Shown here one piece after another: positions 27,217 to 37,032 of a DNA stretch of 64,000 bases. A program made the translations under genes and the position numbers. Source of the DNA: Caballeronia humi (GTDB taxonomy: Bacteria > Pseudomonadota > Gammaproteobacteria > Burkholderiales > Burkholderiaceae); contig NZ_FCNW02000014.1 in the NCBI RefSeq assembly GCF_001544475.1, forward strand, positions 62,001-126,000, given 5' to 3'. Every line of letters starts with the position of its first letter. The first letter of the stretch is position 1. The notes below the pieces were generated by a model. It saw only the letters and a program-made list of their open reading frames with translations, did no database searches and was not told the DNA's origin.

Positions 27217-28092
27217 ATGAGCCTCGCCGGCAAGACCCTCTTCATTTCCGGTGGCAGTCGCGGCATCGGCCTGGCGATTGCACTGCGGGCGGCGCGGGAC
27301 GGCGCCAATATCGCGATCGCTGCCAAAACCGCCGATCCCGATCCGCGCCTCGAAGGCACGATTCACACCGCGGCCGCCGCAATCGAAGCAGCCGGTGGCA
27401 AGGCGCTTCCCCTGATCGTCGATATTCGCGATGAGGAGCGCGTGCAGAGCGCCGTCGCGGAAACCGCGCGCGCGTTCGGCGGCATCGATATTCTCGTGAA
27501 CAACGCGAGCGCGATCCGGTTGACCGGCACGCTCGATACCCCCGTCAAACGCTACGACCTGATGCACGGCGTCAACGGCCGGGGCACGTTCGCGTGCGCG
27601 CAGGCCTGCCTGCCCCATCTGCTCGAAGCCGCGAATCCTCACATCCTGACGCTCTCACCGCCGCTCGTCACCGATGTCAAGTGGTTCAAGGATTTCCCCG
27701 CCTACACCATCGCGAAATACACCATGAGTCTCTTCACGCTGGCGCTCGCTGGCGAATTCCGTGAGCGCGGCGTGGCGGTCAATTCGCTGTGGCCGCGCAC
27801 CGCCATTGCGACGGCCGCCGTGCGCAACGAAATCGGCGGCTCGGGGATGCTCGCGGCGTGCCGCAAACCCGAGATCGTCGCCGACGCCGCGCACTTCATT
27901 CTCACGCGTCCCGCGAAGGAATGTTCCGGTAATTTCTTTCTCGACGATGAAGTTCTGCTCGCCGCGGGCGTACGCGACTTCGCCCAGTACGACATGCAAC
28001 CGGGTGCTCCGCTGCAGGCCGATTTCTTCATCGAGGCGTTGCCCGGCATGTTGCGCTCCGACGGCATGACGAAGCGCCGCGGCGGTCCGTGA
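27217..28092 (+). CDS. Short-chain dehydrogenase/reductase (HSDL2-like)
   Basis: 291 residues from ATG 27217 with GGGAG 7 bases upstream. Rossmann SDR with nucleotide motif SGGSRGIGLAIAL (about 10-22), NNAS (about 94-97), catalytic Ser in LTLSPPL and YTIAK (YxxxK, about 162-166). The long adenine-side insertion with IAAKTADPDPRLEGTIHTAA is typical of the HSDL2 group, related to peroxisomal hydroxysteroid dehydrogenase-like 2 proteins. Substrate is unknown. It has no operon partner and ends before a hairpin shared with the convergent patatin operon. Confidence 0.85.
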   Translation: MSLAGKTLFISGGSRGIGLAIALRAARDGANIAIAAKTADPDPRLEGTIHTAAAAIEAAGGKALPLIVDIRDEERVQSAVAETARAFGGIDILVNNASAIRLTGTLDTPVKRYDLMHGVNGRGTFACAQACLPHLLEAANPHILTLSPPLVTDVKWFKDFPAYTIAKYTMSLFTLALAGEFRERGVAVNSLWPRTAIATAAVRNEIGGSGMLAACRKPEIVADAAHFILTRPAKECSGNFFLDDEVLLAAGVRDFAQYDMQPGAPLQADFFIEALPGMLRSDGMTKRRGGP

Positions 28093-28206
28093 CTTCGTTC
28101 GGGCAGAACGCGAGAAAATGCCGTCCGGCCTAAAGGTATAGCACCGACCGCCGTCGTACCGACGAGCATCGACGAGATGAACGCGCTTCTGAAGTCCTGA
28201 TATAAG

Positions 28207-28241
28207 AAGCGCCACTGTCGGTATAACCGGCAGTGGCGCTT
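28207..28241. terminator. Hairpin terminator between the SDR and the patatin operon
   Basis: AGCGCCACTG at 28208-28217 pairs with CAGTGGCGCT at 28231-28240, with a further paired inner stem including one G-T pair. The minus-strand side continues TTCTTATA, favouring termination of the patatin operon; the plus side has only TTT. Confidence 0.7.
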
Positions 28242-28261
28242 TGAAATCCCTCACACAAGAC

Positions 28262-29524
28262 TCAACTCGCGTCGACTTCGTCCGCCTCCTCCGCTTCGCG
28301 CGGCGACTCCGCCACCGACACCGGCGCCGCCTCATACCGATGAACATCGTGCGTGACGAATCCCAGTTCGTGACTCGGGATCGCGAACCACTCTGGATGC
28401 TCAAACGACCGACGGATATCCTCCAGACCGCTCGCCCAGTGCTCACCCATCGTGTCGTTGCTGAACTCGTAGTCCTTGTAATGGCCTTCGAAGAACTTGT
28501 CCTTGTAGATCAGATGCACGATGTTGACCGCCCCGCCATCCGCGGTTTTCTGCGCCGCGCGCACCAGCGGATGCGTGCGCCGCACCTTTTCCGGAATGTG
28601 CTCGAGCAGCTCCTTGATCATCCGCGCGTGCTTCTGGCTCAGTGACACGAAATCCGTCACCGCGCGTGTGCGGCTTGAGAACTGGATGTCTTTGGTGCGC
28701 TCGGAGATGTCGAGAAAATCGGTCGGCAGCGTGCCTTTCGCGCTCCACAAATCGACCTGGAAGATCAGCGTGTCCTTGTGCTGCGACTCGTTGATGATCT
28801 CAGTGAGCGGCGTGTTGGAGACGAGGCCACCGTCCCAGTAATACTCGCCGTCTATCTCGACTGCCGGAAAGCCCGGCGGCAACGCGCCAGACGCCATGAA
28901 GTGCTCCGGCTCAAGGCGCATCTTCGTGTTGTCAAAGTAGACAAGGTTGCCGGTGCGCACGTTGACCGCGCCGACCGACACGCGCACATTGCCGTCGTTG
29001 ATGCGATCGAAGTCGGCGTATTTGAGGAGCGTCTCGCGCAGGGCGCCCGTGTCGTAGAAGCTGACCTCGTTCGGCAAGTTCGCCGACGCGCCCGCGAACG
29101 GCGCCGTGACGGGCAGCAGCACGCGCGGCGAGAAGAATCCCTTCTGCCCTTCGGTCAGCGTGCGCGCGGCCGACCACATGCTCGACCACTTGCGGCCGAT
29201 GTCGGGGAATCCGAACATCGCGGGAACGACGTTGCCGACGTGCCCCAGCAAGTCCGCCGGCTGGCAGATCGTCTGCCAGAAGCCGCGCAAGGCCGCGGCG
29301 CGATCCTTTGGCGCGTTGCCCGCGATGATCGCGGTGTTCAGCGCACCGATCGAAATACCCAGCACCCAGCCCGGTTCGATGCCTGCTTCGGCCAGGCCTT
29401 CATAGACGCCCGCCTGATAAGAGCCCAGCGCGCCGCCGCCCTGCAGGACCAGGCCGATCTCATCGTAGGAAGGCAGTTCGATGCACTTCGGCCCACAAGA
29501 TTTGTTACGTGACTTGCGATGCAT
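28262..29524 (-). CDS. Patatin-like phospholipase with DUF3734 C-terminus
   Basis: 420 residues. Patatin domain with oxyanion loop GGGALG (29-34), nucleophile S58 in GISIG (56-60) and catalytic D231 in DGG. The C-terminal third (about 290-400) is the DUF3734 part. Patatins are Ser-Asp lipid acyl hydrolases. There is no signal peptide, so it likely acts inside the cell or on the inner membrane face. It closes an adc-bdhA-patatin operon (13-base gap to bdhA), so a role in lipid or polyhydroxyalkanoate turnover feeding 3-hydroxybutyrate is plausible but not proven. Confidence 0.9.
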   Translation of the reverse strand: MHRKSRNKSCGPKCIELPSYDEIGLVLQGGGALGSYQAGVYEGLAEAGIEPGWVLGISIGALNTAIIAGNAPKDRAAALRGFWQTICQPADLLGHVGNVVPAMFGFPDIGRKWSSMWSAARTLTEGQKGFFSPRVLLPVTAPFAGASANLPNEVSFYDTGALRETLLKYADFDRINDGNVRVSVGAVNVRTGNLVYFDNTKMRLEPEHFMASGALPPGFPAVEIDGEYYWDGGLVSNTPLTEIINESQHKDTLIFQVDLWSAKGTLPTDFLDISERTKDIQFSSRTRAVTDFVSLSQKHARMIKELLEHIPEKVRRTHPLVRAAQKTADGGAVNIVHLIYKDKFFEGHYKDYEFSNDTMGEHWASGLEDIRRSFEHPEWFAIPSHELGFVTHDVHRYEAAPVSVAESPREAEEADEVDAS

Positions 29525-29537
29525 CGTCGTCAGCTCC

Positions 29538-30320
29538 TTACTGCATGAACCAGCCGTGACTGACGACGATCGACTGTCCCGTCAGCGCAGCCGATCCGAA
29601 GCCGGCGAGGAACGCGACCGTGTTCGCGACATCGTCGATAGTGGTGAATTCGCCGTCGACGGTTTCCTTCAGCATCACGTCCTTGACCACCTGCGCCTCG
29701 CTGATGCCAAGCGCCTTCGCCTGTTCCGGGATCTGCTTGTCGACGAGCGGCGTGCGCACGAAGCCGGGGCATACGACGTTCGCCCGCACGCCGCGCGAGC
29801 CGCCTTCCTTCGCGACGACGCGCGCCAGGCCGAGCAAGCCGTGCTTCGCGGTGACATAAGCGGACTTCAGCTTCGACGCCTCGTGCGAATGCACCGATCC
29901 CATGTAGATGATCGAGCCGCCCTTGCCGCCCGCGTAGATGTGCTTGATAGCGGCCTTCGTGGTGAGGAACGCGCCGTCGAGGTGGATCGCGAGCATCTTT
30001 TTCCAGTCGGCGAATGCGTAGTCTTCGATCGGGTTGACGATCTGAATGCCCGCATTCGACACGAGCACGTCGAGCGAGCCGAGTTTCGCCACCGCTTCCT
30101 CGATGCCCGCGTTCACCGCGTCTTCGTTCGTCACATCCATCGCGACGGCGAGCGCTTTGCCACCGCCGGCGACGATGTCGTCGGCGACTTTCTGTGCGTT
30201 CACGAGATTCAGGTCGGCGATGACGACGGCCGCGCCATCCGCCGCGAGCTTGCGCGCGCATTGTTCACCGATACCGCTTGCTGCGCCCGTGACGAGCGCG
30301 ACTTTTCCTTGCAATGACAT
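29538..30320 (-). CDS. bdhA: 3-hydroxybutyrate dehydrogenase
   Basis: 260 residues, classical SDR length. NAD-dependent interconversion of 3-hydroxybutyrate and acetoacetate. TGAASGIG (11-18), NAG (about 91-93), the catalytic Ser in [13 protein letters not shown] (about 154-158), and the substrate-pocket pattern ending SHGWFMQ, characteristic of bacterial BDHs. It lies between adc and the patatin gene on the same strand, linking 3-hydroxybutyrate oxidation to acetoacetate use. Confidence 0.95.
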   Translation of the reverse strand: MSLQGKVALVTGAASGIGEQCARKLAADGAAVVIADLNLVNAQKVADDIVAGGGKALAVAMDVTNEDAVNAGIEEAVAKLGSLDVLVSNAGIQIVNPIEDYAFADWKKMLAIHLDGAFLTTKAAIKHIYAGGKGGSIIYMGSVHSHEASKLKSAYVTAKHGLLGLARVVAKEGGSRGVRANVVCPGFVRTPLVDKQIPEQAKALGISEAQVVKDVMLKETVDGEFTTIDDVANTVAFLAGFGSAALTGQSIVVSHGWFMQ

Positions 30321-30346
30321 GAGTGTGGTTCCTTCTTTCCGGTGAG

Positions 30347-31126
30347 TTATTGATTGACGGCGAGTTTCAGTGCTTCCGGCGGGGCGAGATAGTCATAGGC
30401 GACTTCGCCGATATCGAGCGTGAGATTCGCGATAACGTGCCGCGCGCCCACCACCTTGCGCACGGGCAAATCGGCAACCGGCGCGAGCGCATGCGCGTGC
30501 AGTTCGAGCGCGGCGGGGCCTTCCCACGCGCCGAGCACGGCGACGTCGTGCAGAAAGAAGCGCACGAGTTCGCAGACGCGCGCCGAGCCGTCGACGTGCG
30601 GAAGCACCTTGAGCAGATAGTTCGGCGTATCGGCGAGCTTGCGGCGCTCGGTTTCGATGTCGAGCGGACGATACTTGTAGCCCATCGTGCCGGTCGCGAT
30701 GCGTTGCGTGCCGTATTCGAGCGTGCCTAGCAGCGTGTCCTTGCCGTCCACGCTGAGACGCGGCGACGCCAGCTTCTTCGGGAAGCCCCAGATTTCGCGG
30801 CCGCCGGCGATCGGGCCTTCGTCGTCGAGATACATCGCGTGGGTGTAGCTGGCCTTGCGCCCTTCCTCGTCGATCACCGAGATGACCTGGCCGCTCTCCG
30901 TGTAATCGCCGAATCCCGACGAATCCGGCATGCGGATGAACTCGTAGTGGACGAGGCCGTTGTCCACCGTCAGTGGCTCGGGGACGACGGCGCGCAGGGC
31001 GTCGAGGTCGGTCTCGTACGTGATGATGAAGTACTCGCGATTGATGAAGCGGAACGGCGGGCGCGGATAAGCGGGGTTATGCACGGGCATGGCATAAGCG
31101 TTATTGCGGATTTCATCGGCTGTCAC
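30347..31126 (-). CDS. adc: Acetoacetate decarboxylase
   Basis: 259 residues from a GTG at 31126. This start is preferred over the GTG at 31156 because AAGGA lies 9 bases before it and the resulting N-terminus ([17 protein letters not shown]) aligns with known Burkholderia Adc. Adc decarboxylates acetoacetate to acetone and CO2 through a Schiff base on a lysine; here K117/K118 in [15 protein letters not shown] and the [20 protein letters not shown] block are conserved. First gene of the adc-bdhA-patatin operon, 26 bases before bdhA. Confidence 0.93.
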   Translation of the reverse strand: MTADEIRNNAYAMPVHNPAYPRPPFRFINREYFIITYETDLDALRAVVPEPLTVDNGLVHYEFIRMPDSSGFGDYTESGQVISVIDEEGRKASYTHAMYLDDEGPIAGGREIWGFPKKLASPRLSVDGKDTLLGTLEYGTQRIATGTMGYKYRPLDIETERRKLADTPNYLLKVLPHVDGSARVCELVRFFLHDVAVLGAWEGPAALELHAHALAPVADLPVRKVVGARHVIANLTLDIGEVAYDYLAPPEALKLAVNQ

Positions 31127-31554
31127 TGCATCGATTCCTTGGGATGAGGAAGGCACGATGGTAGCGGCATTCTTCTATCGCGGCGCTTTACGCCAAGCCG
31201 ACATTTGATGCGTTCGACGCTCACCGTGAAGCGCTGAAACGGCCGTCCTGCCTGGCTCTCAGCGGGTTCATCGAGTGGGTCCAGTGTATCGTCGCCCATT
31301 TCGCAAAATATTGTTGCACCACGGGCTCCTATACCGATCGACGCATATTCGAGACGTTGCACCAGATACTTAACCAGCGATCCTTAGCAAATAGGGCGTT
31401 CACTTAAGCCGTTCGATCCTCGCACGATCGTGCTCTGAAAGCGCCGCAAAAAAGCCGCCAAACGCCCGCCCATCGGCCGATCGGCCGGTCCCGGCAGCTT
31501 TGGGGAAGGGTCTGTTATAGTCGTCCCCATCCCTCCCCCTCATTCATCGGTCGC
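31127..31554. other. Divergent intergenic region between adc and the HlyC/CorC gene
   Basis: About 430 bases with no supported gene. It must contain both promoters. The plus-strand side has a 14-bp perfect palindrome CGGCCGATCGGCCG (31474-31487) followed 28 bases later by an extended -10. The adc side is AT-richer around 31290-31400 but I cannot fix a promoter there. Confidence 0.5.
31513..31521 (+). promoter_or_regulatory. Extended -10 promoter of the HlyC/CorC gene
   Basis: TGTTATAGT (TGn plus TATAGT) lies 33 bases before the GTG start. No good -35 is present, which is normal for extended -10 promoters. Confidence 0.5.
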
Positions 31555-32844
31555 GTGGACAACCTTCCCTTATGGGCGCAAATTGGCGCCATCTTTCTTC
31601 TTCTCTTCCTGTCCGGCTTCTTCTCGATCTCCGAAACGTCGATGATGGCGCTGAATCGCCATCGTCTGAAGCACCTCGCCAACCAGGGGTCGCTGCGCGC
31701 GCGCACCACACAAGGTTTGCTCGCCAAGACCGATCAACTCCTGAGCGTCATCCTGATCGGCAACAACCTGATCAATACGATCATCCCCGTTCTTACTACG
31801 TCGATCGCGCTGCGCACGTTCGGGCATGACAACCTCGTGCTGTCGATCGCGACGGGGCTGGTCGCGTTCCTGATCATCGTGTTCGCGGAGATCGCGCCGA
31901 AGATCGTCGGCGCGACCTATCCGGAAAAAGTCGCGCTGCCGGCGAGCCTGATCCTCGCGCCGCTGATGCGCATCTCGCGGCCGCTCGTGTGGTTCGTCAA
32001 CCTGTTCGCGAACGCCGTGCTGGGCGCGCTGCACATTAATACTAAGGGCGGCCGCGACCAGCGCATGTCACCGGAAGAATTGCGTACTGTCGTGCTGGAA
32101 TCGGGCAGCTTCATGCCGACGAAGCACCGTAGCATCCTGTTGAACCTGTTCGATCTCGAAAACATTACCGTCGACGACGTGATGATTCCGCGCCGCCGCA
32201 TCGAAGCGCTCGATTTCGATGCGCCGTTCGAGCAGATCATGCAGCAGCTCGAAACCTGCTATCACAACAAGCTCGTTGTGTATCAGGGCGATATCGATCG
32301 CGTGCTCGGCATTCTTCACGTGCGAAAGACGCTCTCGGCGCTGCACAACCAGGAACTGGAGCGCGAGACGCTGCGCGAACTGCTCACCGAGCCTTATTTC
32401 GTGCCCACCGGGACGCCCGTGTTCCAGCAGTTGCAGTACTTCCAGGAAAGCCGTCACCGGATCGCGATCGTCGTCGATGAATACGGCGAGTTGCAGGGGC
32501 TTGTGACGCCGGAAGACATCATCGAAGAGCTGATCGGCGAATTCACGACGACGATTCCGCGCGGCACCGCGTCACGCGGCGGCTGGGACGACAACGGCGA
32601 GGTGATCGTGGCGGGCAGCATGCCGCTGCGCGAACTGAACCGCTGGGTGCATCTGAATCTTCCGACCGACGGTCCCAAGACGCTCAACGGGCTGATCCTA
32701 GAGACGCTCGAAGAGATTCCCGACGGCGATGTATCGGTACAGATCGCGGGCGTGCGCTTCGAAGTGATGCGCAGCGACGATCAGGCGATCCGCACGGTGA
32801 AAATTTTCCGGCCGCCTGTCACGAAACCGCGCTTGCAGCGTTAG
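31555..32844 (+). CDS. HlyC/CorC family transporter (CNNM/DUF21 plus CBS domains)
   Basis: 429 residues, GTG start. N-terminal DUF21/CNNM membrane domain with about four helices (1-170; SGFFSISETSMMALNRHR is the signature), two CBS domains (about 210-330, DDVMIPRRRIEALD and VVDEYGELQGLVTPEDIIEELIGE) and a C-terminal CorC_HlyC domain (about 345-425). The family is implicated in Mg2+/Co2+ efflux and tolerance; the name HlyC does not mean a haemolysin. Function inferred from family only. Alone on its transcript or read through into the pilB-type gene 74 bases away. Confidence 0.9.
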   Translation: MDNLPLWAQIGAIFLLLFLSGFFSISETSMMALNRHRLKHLANQGSLRARTTQGLLAKTDQLLSVILIGNNLINTIIPVLTTSIALRTFGHDNLVLSIATGLVAFLIIVFAEIAPKIVGATYPEKVALPASLILAPLMRISRPLVWFVNLFANAVLGALHINTKGGRDQRMSPEELRTVVLESGSFMPTKHRSILLNLFDLENITVDDVMIPRRRIEALDFDAPFEQIMQQLETCYHNKLVVYQGDIDRVLGILHVRKTLSALHNQELERETLRELLTEPYFVPTGTPVFQQLQYFQESRHRIAIVVDEYGELQGLVTPEDIIEELIGEFTTTIPRGTASRGGWDDNGEVIVAGSMPLRELNRWVHLNLPTDGPKTLNGLILETLEEIPDGDVSVQIAGVRFEVMRSDDQAIRTVKIFRPPVTKPRLQR

Positions 32845-32918
32845 CCGTTCGGCCGAATTGGAAGGCGCGCGGCGCGGCGCGATGATCGGGTCATCCTGAT
32901 TACGAACGGCCCGACGCC

Positions 32919-34106
32919 ATGCCAGCCACTTCCCGCCCTGTGTTCGCGCGCTCCGCCGAACCGCCCCCGACCGACGACGCGCCCGCCGTCTCCCTGCTCG
33001 CCGAAACCTTGCGCGCCGCCGCAGCGCGCGGCGCGTCCGATATCCACGTCGAACCGGCGGAACACGCGTGGCGCATCCGATTACGTATCGACGGCGCACT
33101 CCACGTTCTGCAAAAGCCGCCGCTGCATCTGCGCGACGCGTTCATCACGCGCGTCAAGGTGCTGGCGCGCATGGACATCGCGGAACGGCGCGTGCCGCAG
33201 GACGGACGCCTGCGCCTGCCGCTCGCGAACGGCCAGCTCGAAGACTATCGCGTGAACTCGCTGCCGACGCTCTTCGGCGAAAAGCTCGTGCTGCGGCGCC
33301 TCGATGCGCTGCCCGCGGATTTGTCGCTCGCAGCGCTTGGACTCGACGTTAAACAGCGCGAGGCCGTCGAATCCGCGATCCATGCGCCACACGGACTCAT
33401 CCTCGTCACCGGGCCGACGGGCAGCGGCAAGACGCTCTCGCTCTACTGCTTCCTCCAGATGCTGAACGCCGAAGCGCGCAATGTGTGCTCGGTCGAAGAT
33501 CCCGCCGAAATCCAGCTCGACGGCATCAATCAGGTCAGCGTGCGCGACAAGGCCGGGCTCACCTTCGCGGTCGCGTTGCGGGCGTTCATGCGACAGGACC
33601 CGGACGTGATCATGGTCGGCGAAATCCGCGATGCCGAAACCGCCGACGTCGCCGTGAAAGCCGCGCAGACCGGCCATCTCGTACTCTCGACGCTGCACAC
33701 GAACGACGCACCCGCCGCGATCGCGCGGTTGATCGACATCGGCATCGCGCCGTACAACCTGGCGTCGGCGCTCAGGCTCGTGACTGCGCAGCGGCTCGTG
33801 AGGAAGCTCTGCGACGCCTGCCGCGCGCCGTCCGAACTCGCGCTCGACGACGGCACGCGCCCCTTCGAGCCGCGCGGCTGCGTGAAATGTCACGGCATCG
33901 GCTATCGGGGGCGCGTGGGCGTGCATCAACTGATGCCCGTCACGGACGCGTTGCGCGAACTGATCGTCGCGCGCACCGCCACGCACGCGATCACGCGTCA
34001 GGCGCAGGCCGAGGGCATGCCCGCGCTGCGCGACGCCGCGTTCCAGCGCGTGCGCGAGGGCGTGACGAGCGTCGCGGAAGCGGTCGAAGCGACGGAGATC
34101 GCGTGA
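32919..34106 (+). CDS. Type II secretion / type IV pilus assembly ATPase (GspE/PilB family, short form)
   Basis: 395 residues; canonical PilB or GspE have about 500-570. The N-terminal MshEN/GspE_N part is missing and the protein starts almost at the N2 domain (ASDIHVEP). Walker A GPTGSGKT (165-172), Asp box, Walker B GEIRDAET, His box LSTLHTND and the C-terminal CDAC...CVKC zinc motif are intact, so it should be an active hexameric ATPase. It overlaps the next gene by one base (TGATG), indicating coupled translation with the GspF/PilC protein. No pilin or secretin gene is in the window. Confidence 0.92.
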   Translation: MPATSRPVFARSAEPPPTDDAPAVSLLAETLRAAAARGASDIHVEPAEHAWRIRLRIDGALHVLQKPPLHLRDAFITRVKVLARMDIAERRVPQDGRLRLPLANGQLEDYRVNSLPTLFGEKLVLRRLDALPADLSLAALGLDVKQREAVESAIHAPHGLILVTGPTGSGKTLSLYCFLQMLNAEARNVCSVEDPAEIQLDGINQVSVRDKAGLTFAVALRAFMRQDPDVIMVGEIRDAETADVAVKAAQTGHLVLSTLHTNDAPAAIARLIDIGIAPYNLASALRLVTAQRLVRKLCDACRAPSELALDDGTRPFEPRGCVKCHGIGYRGRVGVHQLMPVTDALRELIVARTATHAITRQAQAEGMPALRDAAFQRVREGVTSVAEAVEATEIA

Positions 34107-35302
34107 TGAGCACGGATTCGCGTTTTGCATGGCGCGGCGTGGATGCGAACGGCGCCGCGAAACGCGGCAAAACCATCGCCGCCGATGCCACCGGCGCGCG
34201 CGCCGCGCTCAAGCGCGAAGGTTGGACGGTGCTCGAACTCGACGCCATCGGCCCCGCTCCGCCACCAAGAGCGGGCGCCGCAGACGTGACGCTCTTCACC
34301 CGCCAGCTCGCGGGCTTGCTGCGCGCGGGACTGCCGCTCGCGCCGTCGCTGGAACTGATCGCGCAGACGCCGATGCGCGGCGGCCTGCCGCGTATCGTGC
34401 AGAGCGTCGCCCGCGACATCACGCAGGGCGTGCCGTTCTCCGATGCGCTCGCGCGCCATCCGGCCTGCTTCGGGCCGCTCTATTGCCAACTGGTATCGGT
34501 CGGCGAACTGGCGGGCGCGCTGCCGACCGTGCTCGCCCGCCTCGCCGACGACCGCGAGCGCGCCGCCTCGCAGCGCGCGAAGCTGAAAGGCGCGCTGACG
34601 TATCCGCTCATGGTTCTGCTTCTTTCGCTGCTGATCACGGCTGGCTTATTGGTCGGCGTGGTGCCGACGTTCAAGACGATCTTCGACGGCTTCGGCGCCG
34701 CGCTCCCCGCGCCGACGCGCTTCGTGCTCGCGCTCTCCGACGGCGTGGCGCGCTGGAGCGTGCCGTTCGCGATTGGGTGCTTCCTTGGTGGTGTCGGTTG
34801 CGCGCGGCTGTTGAAGCGCTCGCCGTCGGCGCGCGAGGCCGCCGATCGCGCGACGCTGAAACTGCCGCTCGTCGGCGCGTTGCTGCGCTCGCTCGCGGTC
34901 GCACGCTGGAGCCGCGCGCTTGGCACGCTGCTCGCGGCCGGCACGCCGCTCTCGGACGCCTTCGATTCGCTCGCCAACGCCACCGGCAACCGCATCTTCG
35001 ACCGCGCGACCGTCGAGATCGCGACGCGCCTTCGCCACGGCGAGCGGCTCGCGGCCGCGATGCGCGCGCTCGGCTGCTTCCCGCCGGAAGTCGTTCAGCC
35101 GATCGCCGTCGCCGAGGAATCCGGCTCGCTCGACTCCATGCTGATGGATCTCGCGACGCTCGGCGACCGACAGGTCGACGAAAAGATCGGCGCATTCGCG
35201 AGTCTTTGCGAGCCGGTCGTGATCGTCGTGCTGGGCGCGCTCGTGGGCGGACTCGTGATCGCGATGTATCTTCCCATCATCCAACTCGGCAACGTGGTGT
35301 AG
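34106..35302 (+). CDS. Inner-membrane platform protein, GspF/PilC family
   Basis: 398 residues from ATG 34106, which overlaps the TGA of the ATPase gene. Two T2SSF domains: about 60-185 (FTRQLAGLLRAGLPL...) and about 260-385 (RSLAVARWSRALGTLLAAGTPL...), each followed by hydrophobic helices near 165-190, 215-235 and 370-390. GspF/PilC couples the cytosolic ATPase to pilus or pseudopilus assembly. Whether it serves a type IV pilus or a secretion system cannot be told from this locus. Confidence 0.92.
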   Translation: MSTDSRFAWRGVDANGAAKRGKTIAADATGARAALKREGWTVLELDAIGPAPPPRAGAADVTLFTRQLAGLLRAGLPLAPSLELIAQTPMRGGLPRIVQSVARDITQGVPFSDALARHPACFGPLYCQLVSVGELAGALPTVLARLADDRERAASQRAKLKGALTYPLMVLLLSLLITAGLLVGVVPTFKTIFDGFGAALPAPTRFVLALSDGVARWSVPFAIGCFLGGVGCARLLKRSPSAREAADRATLKLPLVGALLRSLAVARWSRALGTLLAAGTPLSDAFDSLANATGNRIFDRATVEIATRLRHGERLAAAMRALGCFPPEVVQPIAVAEESGSLDSMLMDLATLGDRQVDEKIGAFASLCEPVVIVVLGALVGGLVIAMYLPIIQLGNVV

Positions 35303-35333
35303 CATCCGTGCCGAATTCACCCTGACTCAGCCC

Positions 35334-36227
35334 ATGCAGCCTTCGTTCGAACCGTACGTCGCGCGGTCCAGCCTCTTCACGCAGGCATTCGCCGCGCTGC
35401 CCGCCGCCGCGCAATACGGCTTTGCGATCGTCTTCGGACTCGTGATCGGCAGCTTCCTGACGGTCGTCGTGCACCGGCTGCCGATCATGCTCGAGCGTGC
35501 GTGGCGCGCGGAAATCGACGCCGAAACCACGGGCGACGCCGCGCCCGCCGAGCGCTATAACCTCGCCGTTCCGCGCAGCGCCTGCCCGCATTGCGGACAC
35601 ATCCTGCGCGCGTGGGAAAACATCCCCGTCGTCAGCTATATGCTCTTGCGCGGACGCTGCGCGAAATGCGGCGCGTCGGTGAGCGCGCGCTATCCGCTGA
35701 TCGAACTCGCGACCGCGCTCTTCGCCGCCGCGTCGCTGTATGCGTTCGGGCCGGACTGGCTCGCACTCGCCGCGTTCGGTTTATGCGCTACGCTGCTCGC
35801 GACGAGCCTCATCGATTTCGACACGCGCTATCTGCCCGACTCGCTCACGCTGCCGCTGCTCTGGGCCGGTCTGATCGTCAATCTCAGCGACGGCGGCTTC
35901 GTACAACTGCACGATGCGGTGATCGGCGCGATTGGCGGTTATCTTTTCCTGTGGTGCGTCTACTGGATCTTCCGGCTGGTGCGCGGCGTCGAAGGCATGG
36001 GCTACGGCGACTTCAAGCTGCTCGCCGCGCTGGGCGCATGGCTCGGCTGGATGGCGCTGCCGCAGATCGTGCTGGTTTCCGCGATCGCCGGAGCACTGGT
36101 CGGGCTCGTCGCGACATGGCGCGGACGAATGCGCTTCGAGGAACCGCTGCCGTTCGGCCCGTTCCTCGCGATCGGTGGCGTGCTGACGCTCTACTTCGGC
36201 ACCCCGCTTTACGGACTGTTCGGATGA
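35334..36227 (+). CDS. pilD: Prepilin peptidase / N-methyltransferase
   Basis: 297 residues. Inner-membrane aspartyl protease that cleaves and methylates prepilins and pseudopilins. Zinc tetra-cysteine motif C84-PHC87 and C109-AKC112 in the cytosolic loop, catalytic aspartates D163 ([10 protein letters not shown]) and D226 ([10 protein letters not shown]), about eight transmembrane helices. 31 bases after the GspF/PilC gene; its TGA overlaps an ATG that is not the preferred coaE start. It may process all type IV pilins of the cell. Confidence 0.95.
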   Translation: MQPSFEPYVARSSLFTQAFAALPAAAQYGFAIVFGLVIGSFLTVVVHRLPIMLERAWRAEIDAETTGDAAPAERYNLAVPRSACPHCGHILRAWENIPVVSYMLLRGRCAKCGASVSARYPLIELATALFAAASLYAFGPDWLALAAFGLCATLLATSLIDFDTRYLPDSLTLPLLWAGLIVNLSDGGFVQLHDAVIGAIGGYLFLWCVYWIFRLVRGVEGMGYGDFKLLAALGAWLGWMALPQIVLVSAIAGALVGLVATWRGRMRFEEPLPFGPFLAIGGVLTLYFGTPLYGLFG

Positions 36228-36241
36228 ACAAGGAGTCGTGG

Positions 36242-36859
36242 ATGTACAGCATCGGCCTGACCGGCGGCATTGGCAGCGGCAAGACCACGGTCGCGGATTG
36301 CTTCGCCGCGCACGGCGTGCCGCTGATCGACACCGATCTCATCGCGCATCAGATCACAGCGCCGGGCGGCGTCGCGATGCCACTGATTGCGAGCCGCTTC
36401 GGGCCGGAGTACGTCGCGGCGGACGGGTCGCTGAATCGCGCGAAGATGCGCGAGCGCGTCTTTGCCGACGATACCGCCAAGGCGCAACTCGAAGCGATCA
36501 CGCATCCGCTGATCCGCGCGGAGACCGAACGGCAGCGAAGCGTCGCGGACGGCGCGTATCACATCGTCGTCGTGCCGCTATTGGTGGAATCGGGGAACTG
36601 GTCGTCGCGGGCGGACCGGGTGCTTGTCGTCGATTGCCCGGTCGAGACGCAGATCGCGCGCGTCATGCGCCGCAACGGCTTCTCGCGCGAACAGGTGCTC
36701 GCGATCATCGCGCGCCAGGCGACGCGCGAGGCGCGGCTCGTGGCAGCAGACGACGTCGTCGTCAACGATGAACACGCGACGCTCGACACTCTCAAGCAGC
36801 AAGTCGATGCATTGCACGCGCGCTATCTGTCACTCGCAAGCGGCGCGGACAGCGCGTAA
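36242..36859 (+). CDS. coaE: Dephospho-CoA kinase
   Basis: 205 residues from ATG 36242, which has AAGGAG 6 bases upstream; the ATG at 36224 has none. Last step of CoA synthesis. P-loop [11 protein letters not shown] (5-15), [28 protein letters not shown] and the QATREAR lid are conserved. Fourth gene of the pilBCD-coaE unit. Confidence 0.97.
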   Translation: MYSIGLTGGIGSGKTTVADCFAAHGVPLIDTDLIAHQITAPGGVAMPLIASRFGPEYVAADGSLNRAKMRERVFADDTAKAQLEAITHPLIRAETERQRSVADGAYHIVVVPLLVESGNWSSRADRVLVVDCPVETQIARVMRRNGFSREQVLAIIARQATREARLVAADDVVVNDEHATLDTLKQQVDALHARYLSLASGADSA

Positions 36860-37032
36860 GCGTAAAGTTCACACGTAACCACGGAACCGCAGATTGAAAA
36901 CTCCCGCTAACAGCGACGAAAAAGCTCTGCGGCAGGCTCATTTTGCGTCGATTTGCTAGGGTAGTGCTGCGGCATTAGAATGTCCTGACTTTCCGTCCCA
37001 CGAAGCACCGACCAACGCCGAGGCGAGCGCGC

